From Arcobacter sp. (GTDB lineage: Bacteria; Campylobacterota; Campylobacteria; Campylobacterales; Arcobacteraceae), in contig DAOVXU010000107.1 of assembly GCA_030635995.1 (NCBI GenBank), positions 1 through 6,073 of the forward strand: a DNA stretch of 6,073 nt. The letters are read 5' to 3'. Numbering within the stretch: position 1 is the first letter of the stretch; the number at the start of each line of letters is the position of its first letter. Under the pieces are notes generated by a model. That model did no database searches. It was not told the origin of the DNA and worked only from the letters and a program-made list of their open reading frames with translations. Below are positions 1 through 4,928 of the stretch, piece after piece. Made by a program: the position numbers and the translations under genes.

Positions 1-516
1 GTCACACGATCTGATGAACTTGGACGAAAAACAGTTTATAATCTTTTACCAGATTGGGTTTTTGATGATGGATGGATGCCCATAGGACGCCTTGATTTAG
101 ATTCTAAAGGGCTTTTATTATTTACAACAAATGGTAAAATTGGCAATATATTAACTAAACCTGGTAATTGTATCAAAGTATACGAAATCTGGGTCAGGGG
201 TCATGTAACAGATGAACATATTGCCGAGGCTCTAAAAGGTGTGGAGAGTAAGCATGGGCTATTGAAAGCTCTAGTTGTTGAAAAAATAGGCATTGGCGGT
301 GCAAAAACAAAACTCAAGGTAATTATTAACGAAGGGAAGAATAGACATATTAGACGACTTTTTGGAGCAATGAAAGATCCAAAATTCGGAACACCCTTAA
401 AAGTTTTAAGCTTAAACCGAATTAGTATTGGTAGTTTTAAACTCAACATCGAGCTAGGTAAATGGCGCTACCTTTCAGTAGAAGAAGAGAGAATGTTAAT
501 TAAAAATCTTAATTAA
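1..516 (+). CDS. rRNA pseudouridine synthase, RsuA/RluB family (5'-truncated by window edge)
   Basis: Isomerises a specific uridine of ribosomal RNA to pseudouridine. The frame is open from base 1, and residues before the first ATG (76) already look like the family, so that ATG is internal and the true start, with any S4 domain, lies left of the window. Numbering from base 1, the family signature GRLDLDSKGLLL begins at residue 29, and Asp32 (codon 94-96) is the expected catalytic aspartate. The C-terminal part carries the family's second hallmark, NEGKNRHIRRLF, followed by the LNRISIGSFKL strand usual before the end. The sequence does not decide between RsuA, RluB, RluE and RluF, so no symbol is given. 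Sampled lines average about 39% G+C, above the genes to the right. It converges on mogA with 21 bp between the stops. Confidence 0.93.
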   Translation, partial: VTRSDELGRKTVYNLLPDWVFDDGWMPIGRLDLDSKGLLLFTTNGKIGNILTKPGNCIKVYEIWVRGHVTDEHIAEALKGVESKHGLLKALVVEKIGIGGAKTKLKVIINEGKNRHIRRLFGAMKDPKFGTPLKVLSLNRISIGSFKLNIELGKWRYLSVEEERMLIKNLN

Positions 517-517
517 C
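495..517. terminator. AT-rich perfect hairpin at the 3' end of the pseudouridine synthase gene (weak terminator candidate)
   Basis: A 9-bp perfect stem (GTTAATTAA at 495-503 pairing with TTAATTAAC at 509-517) with a 5-nt loop overlaps the TAA stop of the synthase gene. It has almost no G-C pairs and no clear T-run follows. A second small inverted repeat, AAATAG-CTA-CTATTT at 529-543, covers the mogA stop. Either might help end transcription between the convergent genes, but neither is a standard intrinsic terminator. Confidence 0.3.
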
Positions 518-537
518 ACACATTATTCAAATAGCTA

Positions 538-1062
538 CTATTTAGCTTTTGGTCGAAAAACTTTTATGACATTTTCATCACATTCCATAAAATCTTGTTC
601 CATTAGATCTAGACAATATGGAATTGCAGGAAAAACTGCATCCAAACACTCTCTAATAGATTTTGGTTTACCGGGAAGATTTAAGATAAGTGTATCTTTT
701 CGTAGTCCTGCCGTTTGTCTTGAAAGTATTGCTGTTGGTACGAATTTTAAAGATTCTTGACGCATAAGCTCTCCAAATCCTGGCATCATCCTATCACATA
801 CTTTTTCAGTCGCTTCTGGTGTAACATCTCTTTTAGCAGGACCAGTTCCTCCTGTAGTTACTATCAATGCACAGTTTTGTTCATCTGCCATCTTTATCAT
901 AGTGGTTTCAATAATATCTTGCTCATCAGGGATAACTTCATACACCTCTTTCCAAGGTGAATTTAAATAATCATTTAAAGTATCAATAATAGCTTTACCA
1001 CTTAAATCTTCATATATACCTTTACTTGCTCTATCACTTACTGTTATAATCCCTATTTTCAT
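538..1062 (-). CDS. mogA: molybdopterin adenylyltransferase MogA
   Basis: Adenylylates molybdopterin (MPT + ATP to MPT-AMP + PPi), the activation step before MoeA inserts molybdenum during cofactor synthesis in the cytoplasm. The 174-aa protein matches MogA almost end to end: N-terminal ITVSDRASKGIYED, the IPDEQDII segment with Asp46, the nucleotide/MPT-binding TTGGTGPAKRDVTPEAT at residues 69-85 with Asp79, then MPGFGELMRQ, FVPTAILSRQ and ILNLPGKPKSI. Asp46 and Asp79 correspond to the two aspartates known as functionally important in E. coli MogA (D49, D82). It is shorter than E. coli MogA because a loop after the IRECLDAV segment is missing. On the - strand, AGGA lies 6 nt before the ATG, which fixes the start. 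It stands alone here, convergent with the pseudouridine synthase and divergent from the superoxide reductase, with no other cofactor genes in view. Confidence 0.96.
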   Translation of the reverse strand: MKIGIITVSDRASKGIYEDLSGKAIIDTLNDYLNSPWKEVYEVIPDEQDIIETTMIKMADEQNCALIVTTGGTGPAKRDVTPEATEKVCDRMMPGFGELMRQESLKFVPTAILSRQTAGLRKDTLILNLPGKPKSIRECLDAVFPAIPYCLDLMEQDFMECDENVIKVFRPKAK

Positions 1063-1092
1063 CTATTATCCTAATTATTTTTATTTATTTTT

Positions 1093-1098
1093 ATTATA
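1093..1098 (-). promoter_or_regulatory. -10 box of the mogA promoter
   Basis: On the - strand this reads TATAAT, a perfect -10 hexamer. Transcription would start near 1086, giving a leader of about 25 nt with the AGGA ribosome binding site at 1069-1072. No good -35 is visible, which is usual in Campylobacterota promoters. Confidence 0.55.
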
Positions 1099-1123
1099 TC
1101 CAATAAGGCGTTAAATTAAATAA

Positions 1124-1136
1124 GATAAAATTTATC
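1124..1136. promoter_or_regulatory. 13-bp palindrome, possible operator
   Basis: GATAAAATTTATC is a perfect 6-1-6 palindrome just upstream of where the mogA -35 would lie. It resembles a Fur-type half-site layout (GATAAT-N-ATTATC) but differs at the innermost position of each half. In such AT-rich DNA a chance palindrome is quite possible, so this is only a candidate. Confidence 0.25.
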
Positions 1137-1149
1137 CCATTTCTTAAAT

Positions 1150-1167
1150 TTATAAATTAAATTATAA
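1150..1167. promoter_or_regulatory. TTATAA-N6-TTATAA inverted repeat upstream of the superoxide reductase promoter
   Basis: Two TTATAA half-sites 6 nt apart sit directly upstream of the forward -10 box at 1175. The half-sites recall PerR boxes (TTATAATNATTATAA in Bacillus), but the spacing is 6 rather than 3. A peroxide or iron regulator would make sense for a superoxide reductase gene, yet AT-rich chance similarity cannot be excluded. Confidence 0.2.
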
Positions 1168-1174
1168 AATAACC

Positions 1175-1180
1175 TATAAT
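1175..1180 (+). promoter_or_regulatory. candidate forward -10 box for superoxide reductase (or for the foldback RNA)
   Basis: TATAAT, a perfect -10 hexamer. A start near 1187 would put the whole 1213-1460 foldback inside the transcript, as a leader of about 295 nt before the superoxide reductase ATG. A weaker TACAAT at 1198-1203 is an alternative. No better promoter was seen between the foldback and the gene. Confidence 0.4.
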
Positions 1181-1270
1181 CTTAAAAAAATTTATAGTAC
1201 AATACATTAATGAAGTACCACTAAACAATTAAACATTAGTAAGGTAGTTTTAGAATTATTCTAGTATTTT

Positions 1271-1314
1271 CTTTAAAATTTGAAAATGTACATCGTACAT
1301 TGATGATTTTAAAG
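1271..1314. other. two-step hairpin inside the foldback
   Basis: CTTTAAAAT (1271-1279) pairs perfectly with ATTTTAAAG (1306-1314). After a 5/4-nt internal loop, AATGTAC (1285-1291) pairs with GTACATT (1295-1301) around a 3-nt loop. The lower stem starts directly after the inner paired block of the foldback. Confidence 0.55.
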
Positions 1315-1356
1315 GAAGTAATAGGATGATTATAAGACTATCTCAGCACTATTAGC

Positions 1357-1404
1357 TTAAAAAAGATATTCGATTTGCTACAGCAAACTTCATATATTTT
1401 TTAA
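1357..1404. other. second two-step hairpin inside the foldback
   Basis: TTAAAAAAGATAT (1357-1369) pairs with ATATATTTTTTAA (1392-1404) at 12 of 13 positions. After a symmetric 4/4 internal loop, TTTGCT (1374-1379) pairs with AGCAAA (1382-1387); the top one or two pairs would open in a real loop. Between this and the first hairpin, TAATAG (1319-1324) and CTATTA (1349-1354) could form a third, weaker arm. Confidence 0.55.
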
Positions 1405-1482
1405 ACTACTAGTACTAATTTAGTCTTTCCTTACTAGTGTTTAATTGTTTAGTAGTACTTACAATAAAACAAGGAAGCAAAA

Positions 1483-1866
1483 ATGCCAAAAATTAACAAA
1501 TATGTAGATATCTCAGAAGTAGATAGAGAAGCAAAAAAAGATTTAATAGATAGACATAGTCCATTTATCCATTGTGCTGATACAGCAACACAAGGTGAGC
1601 CATTTGAAGTAACAGTTAAAATGGGAAATGAATATACTCATCCAGATGATTTTGATCATTATATTGAATCAGTTTCATTATTTAATGGTGAAACATTACT
1701 TGCTAAAGCTTCTTATGTACCTGGTACTTTAGGAAATATTAAAGCACATAATACAACAACTTTTACAATTATCCCTACAGGAAAAAAACTTAATCTAGTA
1801 GCTCATGGTTACTGTACTAAACACGGTATCTGGGAAGGTACAGCTAAAACAGTAACAGTTAGTTAA
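1483..1866 (+). CDS. superoxide reductase-like protein, class II (neelaredoxin/desulfoferrodoxin family)
   Basis: Reduces superoxide to hydrogen peroxide at a mononuclear non-haem iron centre in the cytoplasm, with rubredoxin or another small carrier as usual electron donor. The 127-aa protein has only the catalytic domain: no N-terminal desulforedoxin CxxC module, hence class II. The five expected iron ligands are present: His25 (RHSPFI), His53 and His59 (HPDDFDHYI), and Cys111 and His114 (YCTKHGIW). The Glu-Lys pair that precedes the first His in many superoxide reductases reads Asp23-Arg24. AAGGA at 1471-1475, 7 nt before the ATG, supports the start. The gene is apparently monocistronic: a strong terminator follows and the long structured region precedes it. 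No rubredoxin gene is in view. Confidence 0.92.
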   Translation: MPKINKYVDISEVDREAKKDLIDRHSPFIHCADTATQGEPFEVTVKMGNEYTHPDDFDHYIESVSLFNGETLLAKASYVPGTLGNIKAHNTTTFTIIPTGKKLNLVAHGYCTKHGIWEGTAKTVTVS

Positions 1867-1889
1867 TACATAGCTATACTTTAAGTTGA

Positions 1890-1925
1890 AAAAATAGGTA
1901 GAAGTTTACGCTTTTACCTATTTTT
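1890..1925 (+). terminator. intrinsic terminator after the superoxide reductase gene
   Basis: A 15-bp stem (1890-1904 with 1911-1925, one G-T pair) closes a 6-nt loop, TTTACG. The 3' side ends in TATTTTTATTTAT, giving the U-tract; the A-run on the left makes it partly bidirectional. It lies 24 bp after the stop codon and isolates the gene from the next one. Confidence 0.88.
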
Positions 1926-1930
1926 ATTTA

Positions 1931-1939
1931 TGGTATAAT
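1931..1939 (+). promoter_or_regulatory. extended -10 promoter for the HNH-like gene
   Basis: TGGTATAAT has both the TGn extension and a perfect -10 hexamer, only 5 bp after the preceding terminator stem. A start near 1946 leaves a leader of about 14 nt, with AAGAGG at 1948-1953 as ribosome binding site. Confidence 0.65.
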
Positions 1940-1959
1940 ATTTATAGAAGAGGTGTAAA

Positions 1960-2583
1960 ATGAATTTTTTAGGTAATGACTTTATAATATCATCATCCAT
2001 TTGGTTAATAGTTGTTTTTACATTTATATTTACTTTCCGTAAAAAGATTTTTTCTTTTTACTATAAAGAGAGTGATTTTGATAAGTTTGTAACATTATTG
2101 AAAGAATATCTTGATGAAACTTATCCAAAAATAAATTTTAATTTCCATTTTGTAGAAACATTAGAAGATGAACCAAATCCAGATGCAAAAAAATATGCAC
2201 TTATTGATAACATTATAAATCAATATATTACACTAGAACTAAACTCTACACATAACAAATCAATTCCAACAAATAAATTATGGGGTTCATATACATTTAA
2301 TTCAAAACCAAATAAAACAAAACTCCCAGAAGATTGGCTACAAAGAAAAGCTCTTATTTTTGAAAGAGATGAAAAAACTTGTCAAAGATGTTCAAAAAAA
2401 ACAACTATTCAAGAATCAGATATATTTATGCTTACACCTCTAGAAAAGGGTGGTCAGTATTATTTTGAAAACCTATTGTTAGTTTGTATTGATTGTATGA
2501 AAATTGAAAATCACAAAAGAGATACAAGTTTAAATCTAAAATATTTAGATATAAAAGATGAACTGTATTCTCTAGTAAAGTAA
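1960..2583 (+). CDS. membrane-anchored protein with degenerate HNH-like zinc-binding domain
   Basis: Function unknown. The 207-aa protein has one hydrophobic segment at residues 8-26 (from FIISSSIW to FTF) followed by RKK, predicting an N-terminal anchor with the rest in the cytoplasm. Residues 27-120 are acidic and lysine-rich with no recognised motif. Residues 126-188 resemble an HNH endonuclease: WLQRKALIFERDEKTC, CxxC at 141/144, TPLEKGG at 159-165, ENLLLVC at 170-176 and CxxC at 176/179. In typical HNH proteins the strand before the PL-KGG motif carries Asp-His; here the equivalent residues are Phe156-Met157, so the first catalytic His is missing while the Asn (171) and four cysteines remain. 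It is therefore probably a structural zinc-binding relative rather than an active nuclease. AAGAGG, 6 nt before the ATG, supports the start. It has its own promoter; 52 bp and a further promoter separate it from folD. Confidence 0.75.
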   Translation: MNFLGNDFIISSSIWLIVVFTFIFTFRKKIFSFYYKESDFDKFVTLLKEYLDETYPKINFNFHFVETLEDEPNPDAKKYALIDNIINQYITLELNSTHNKSIPTNKLWGSYTFNSKPNKTKLPEDWLQRKALIFERDEKTCQRCSKKTTIQESDIFMLTPLEKGGQYYFENLLLVCIDCMKIENHKRDTSLNLKYLDIKDELYSLVK

Positions 2584-2601
2584 TACAAAACTAAATTTAG
2601 A

Positions 2602-2607
2602 TATAAT
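2602..2607 (+). promoter_or_regulatory. -10 box of the folD-lepB-rpiB cluster
   Basis: A perfect TATAAT, with a predicted start near 2614 and the ribosome binding site AAAGG at 2622-2626. A perfect 10-bp palindrome, CTAAATTTAG (2591-2600), lies just upstream; it may be chance. No terminator separates the HNH-like gene from this promoter, so read-through is possible. Confidence 0.55.
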
Positions 2608-2635
2608 CGCTTAAATTATAAAAAGGTTTAGTAAA

Positions 2636-3490
2636 ATGACAATACTAGATGGGAAAAAACTATCACATAAAATTAGAGAAAATGTTAAATTAGAAGTTCA
2701 AAAATTACAAAAAAACAATATTACACCTGGACTTGCTGTAATTCTAGTAGGTAGTGATCCTGCAAGTGCAGCATATGTAAATATGAAAAGTAAAGCTTGT
2801 AAAGAAGCTGGTATTTACAGTATGGTTCACGAAATGCCAGAATCAATATCTCAAGAAAATATTTTAGAAATCATAGAGATGATGAATAACAATTCAAATA
2901 TCGATGGTATTTTGGTACAATTACCACTACCAAAGCATGTAGATACAACAGCTATATTAGAAGCAATTAACCCAAATAAAGATGTAGATGGTTTCCATCC
3001 ATACAATGTAGGAAGAGTAGTCGCTGGACTTGATGGTTTTATCCCTGCAACTCCTTATGGTGTAATGAAACTTTTAGAAGAGTATGATATAAATCCAAAA
3101 GGAAAAAATGTATGTATAGTAGGTGCTTCAAATATCGTGGGTAAACCTATGGCTACACTTATGTTAAATGCAAATGCAACTGTTGAAATTTGTCATATTT
3201 TTACAGATGATTTAAAAAAGCACACTTTAAATGCTGATATTATTTGTGTTGGCGTTGGTATTGTAAATCTTATAAAAGATGATATGGTAAAAGATGATGT
3301 AATAATTATTGATATTGGTATCAATAGATTAGAATCTGGAAAACTTACAGGTGATGTTGATTTTAATGCTGTTAGTCAAAAATGTTCATATATCACACCA
3401 GTTCCAGGTGGAGTTGGACCTATGACAATAGCTATGTTGCTAGAAAATACGGTAACATCTGCAAAAAATAGACCAATAGTTAAGGGATAA
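2636..3490 (+). CDS. folD: bifunctional methylenetetrahydrofolate dehydrogenase/methenyltetrahydrofolate cyclohydrolase FolD
   Basis: Oxidises 5,10-methylene-THF with NADP+ and hydrolyses the product to 10-formyl-THF, supplying formyl groups for purine and initiator-tRNA synthesis in the cytoplasm. The 284-aa length is normal. The catalytic region YVNMKSKAC has Tyr47 and Lys51, equivalent to E. coli Tyr50 and Lys54. DGILVQLPLP and KDVDGFHPYNVGR follow, then the NADP-binding loop GASNIVGKPM and the C-terminal signature TPVPGGVGPMTIAMLLENT. The usual HSRT after the dinucleotide loop reads HIFT, a local variant. The ATG follows AAAGG by 9 nt, and the protein begins with the typical ILDGK. It is the first gene of the cluster; lepB starts 1 bp after its stop. 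Confidence 0.98.
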   Translation: MTILDGKKLSHKIRENVKLEVQKLQKNNITPGLAVILVGSDPASAAYVNMKSKACKEAGIYSMVHEMPESISQENILEIIEMMNNNSNIDGILVQLPLPKHVDTTAILEAINPNKDVDGFHPYNVGRVVAGLDGFIPATPYGVMKLLEEYDINPKGKNVCIVGASNIVGKPMATLMLNANATVEICHIFTDDLKKHTLNADIICVGVGIVNLIKDDMVKDDVIIIDIGINRLESGKLTGDVDFNAVSQKCSYITPVPGGVGPMTIAMLLENTVTSAKNRPIVKG

Positions 3491-3491
3491 A

Positions 3492-4334
3492 ATGGAAAAT
3501 ACAAATCAACCAAATGATATAAATATAGATAATACACCAACAAATAAAAGTTTTTTTCATAAGCTTTATGATTGGTCTGGAAGTTGGACAGGAACAATTG
3601 TAATTGTTCTTGGAATTATATTTTTTGTGGCACAAGCTTTTGTAATACCAAGTGGAAGTATGAAAAATTCTCTACTTATAGGGGATATGCTTTTTGTAAA
3701 AAAATTCTCTTATGGAATACCAACACCTAGACTTCCTTGGTTGGAAGTTCAAGTTCTACCAGACTTTAAAGGTAATGGTCACTTAATCGATGGTCCAAAA
3801 CCACAAAGAAGTGATATTGTAGTATTTAGATACCCACACGATGAAAAAATACATTATGTAAAAAGATGTGTAGCAACTGGTGGTGATATATTATTTTTAC
3901 AAAATAAAAAATTATACTTACATCCAAAAGATGGAAATGAATTTGTAAAGAAAAATTTTAAAGACTATAAAATAATTGAATTCCAAAATATGCTATTTAT
4001 AGAAGACCCATATAGAAAAAATCATCCTGGAATACATAATGATGATTCTATTACAAGAGGTTCTACCTCATATTCTCAACTATTTGATATAATGCCAATT
4101 CAAATACCTGAAGGTGAATATTTCATGATGGGTGATAATAGAGATCATAGTAACGATAGTAGATTTTGGGGAACTGTTGCTTATAAATATATTGTTGGTA
4201 AACCTTGGTTTGTCTATTTTAGTTGGGATAAAAATAAAAAAATTAGATGGGATAGAGTTTTTCAAACTCCTAAATCATTGGAAAAAACAAAATATACAAA
4301 ACAAAAAGCAAATCACAATAAAGGGATATATTAA
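3492..4334 (+). CDS. lepB: signal peptidase I
   Basis: Membrane serine protease that removes signal peptides from exported proteins on the outer face of the inner membrane. The 280-aa protein has a polar, Asn-rich N-terminus of about 30 residues, one membrane segment (about 33-51, GTIVIVLGIIFFVAQAF) and a periplasmic catalytic domain. The Ser/Lys dyad is clear: Ser56 in IPSGSMKNSLLIGD and Lys124 in HYVKRCVATGGD. Box E reads MGDNRDHSNDSRFWG at 213-227. E. coli LepB has two membrane segments and 324 residues; a single segment is the common form elsewhere. Residues 133-205 form a long, family-variable insertion between the Lys box and box E. AAGGGA overlapping the folD end precedes the ATG by about 5 nt. 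The stop overlaps the rpiB start by one base (TAATG), implying translational coupling. Confidence 0.97.
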   Translation: MENTNQPNDINIDNTPTNKSFFHKLYDWSGSWTGTIVIVLGIIFFVAQAFVIPSGSMKNSLLIGDMLFVKKFSYGIPTPRLPWLEVQVLPDFKGNGHLIDGPKPQRSDIVVFRYPHDEKIHYVKRCVATGGDILFLQNKKLYLHPKDGNEFVKKNFKDYKIIEFQNMLFIEDPYRKNHPGIHNDDSITRGSTSYSQLFDIMPIQIPEGEYFMMGDNRDHSNDSRFWGTVAYKYIVGKPWFVYFSWDKNKKIRWDRVFQTPKSLEKTKYTKQKANHNKGIY

Positions 4335-4780
4335 TGATTTATTACATAGGTGCAGATCATGCAGGGATAGCAATAAAAACATTTGTTAAAGAATTATTTG
4401 AAGATAGAGGTCACGAAGTGATAGATTTAGGACCATTTAATACCAATAGAGTAGATTATCCAGATTTTGCTGCAAAAGTTTGTGAAGCAGTTCTTAAAAA
4501 TGAAGATACAAAAGGTATCTTAATATGTGGTACAGGACTTGGAATGAGTATGTCTGCAAATAAATTTGATGGAATAAGAGCAGCACTTTGTCATAATACA
4601 TTCAGTGCATCAATGGCAAGGGAACATAATGATGCAAATGTACTATGTCTAGGAGAAAGAGTATCTGGATACGGTACAGTAGAATCAATAGTTGATGCTT
4701 GGAATAATAGTGAATTTCAAGGTGGAAGACATGCAGGAAGAGTAGATAAAATAAACAAGCTTGGAAGCTGTAGAATATAA
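4334..4780 (+). CDS. rpiB: ribose-5-phosphate isomerase B
   Basis: Interconverts ribose 5-phosphate and ribulose 5-phosphate in the non-oxidative pentose phosphate pathway. The 148-aa protein matches the RpiB/LacAB family throughout: GADHAG with Asp8 and His9 near the N-terminus, the active-site Cys65 in ILICGTGLGMSMSANK, the second catalytic residue His98 in AREHNDANVLCLGER, and RHAGRVDKI near the C-terminus. The active-site Cys followed by GTG favours RpiB over LacA/LacB. The ATG shares its A with the lepB stop, and AAAGGGA in the lepB end is the ribosome binding site. The stop codon in turn overlaps the AAAGGA of the following small gene, so the cluster is tightly coupled. Confidence 0.97.
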   Translation: MIYYIGADHAGIAIKTFVKELFEDRGHEVIDLGPFNTNRVDYPDFAAKVCEAVLKNEDTKGILICGTGLGMSMSANKFDGIRAALCHNTFSASMAREHNDANVLCLGERVSGYGTVESIVDAWNNSEFQGGRHAGRVDKINKLGSCRI

Positions 4781-4790
4781 AGGATTAATT

Positions 4791-4928
4791 ATGACAAGAG
4801 GGACACCACCATCAGATTGGGTAGCATATGTAGTAGTTTTAAGTACAGTTATAGCTATGTTTGTAGGAAAATGGTTAATGGTTAAAGGTGATAAGGACGA
4901 GGAAATAAGTAAGAATGATAAATCCTAG
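4791..4928 (+). CDS. small single-pass membrane protein, 45 aa, unknown function
   Basis: A 45-codon frame with a good ribosome binding site: AAAGGA at 4779-4784, overlapping the rpiB stop, 6 nt before ATG. The protein starts MTRGTPPSDW, has one hydrophobic segment at about residues 10-31 (VAYVVVLSTVIAMFVGKWLM from 11) and ends in a charged tail rich in Lys, Asp and Glu. It belongs to no family I recognise. Its end overlaps the start of the HD-domain gene by 14 nt in another frame, so the two are likely translationally coupled and perhaps functionally linked. The spacing, ribosome binding site and coherent membrane-segment design argue that it is a real gene rather than a chance frame. Confidence 0.72.
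   Translation: MTRGTPPSDWVAYVVVLSTVIAMFVGKWLMVKGDKDEEISKNDKS

Larger units (their letters stand above)
1213..1460. repeat. 248-bp foldback with 32-bp imperfect inverted-repeat arms (MITE-like element or structured RNA)
   Basis: The left arm (1213-1244, beginning AAGTACCACTAAACAATTAA and ending TTAGTAAGG) and the right arm (1429-1460, beginning CCTTACTAG and ending TAGTAGTACTT) are reverse complements at 30 of 32 positions. The exceptions are c1219/a1454 and t1236/g1437; the second would be a U-G wobble in RNA. Inside, with the same pairing register, 1261-1270 and 1403-1412 match at 9 of 10 positions, so the foldback continues inward past a poorly paired stretch. Two hairpins fill much of the remainder. 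There is no open reading frame of note and no clean target-site duplication at the ends; TACAATA occurs at 1198-1204 and 1460-1466, but the left copy is 8 bp from the arm. The right arm ends 10 nt before the ribosome binding site of the next gene. It may be a non-autonomous transposable element or a cis- or trans-acting RNA. Confidence 0.75.
1063..1482. other. 420-bp gene-free region between divergent mogA and superoxide reductase genes
   Basis: No supported coding sequence lies here. From left to right it holds the mogA ribosome binding site and -10 box, a 13-bp palindrome (1124-1136), an AT-rich inverted repeat (1150-1167), a forward TATAAT (1175-1180), the 248-bp foldback (1213-1460) and the superoxide reductase ribosome binding site AAGGA (1471-1475). 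Confidence 0.8.

Noticed and set aside
566..960. Two forward frames opposite mogA
   Set aside because: They are antisense to a strongly conserved mogA and show low-complexity translations with no family features.
1213..1460. Retron msr-msd RNA, suggested by end-pairing arms around hairpins
   Set aside because: No reverse transcriptase is adjacent: the neighbours are mogA and a superoxide reductase gene. The arms are also much longer than a typical a1/a2 pair.
1460..1465. TACAAT as the superoxide reductase -10 box
   Set aside because: Transcription would begin at about 1472, within the ribosome binding site, leaving no usable leader, and there is no -35-like sequence at the right distance.
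1198..1466. TACAATA on both sides of the foldback as a target-site duplication
   Set aside because: The right copy overlaps the last base of the arm, but the left copy is 8 bp from its arm. The geometry does not fit a standard insertion, and the 7-mer is easily found by chance in this composition.
2591..2600. CTAAATTTAG palindrome as an operator for folD
   Set aside because: A 10-bp AT-rich palindrome is expected by chance here, and folD is normally a constitutive housekeeping gene. It is mentioned with the promoter but not claimed as a site.
4132..4389. 85-aa forward frame across the lepB-rpiB junction
   Set aside because: It lies out of frame within two well-supported genes, with no ribosome binding site or recognisable motif; a shadow frame.
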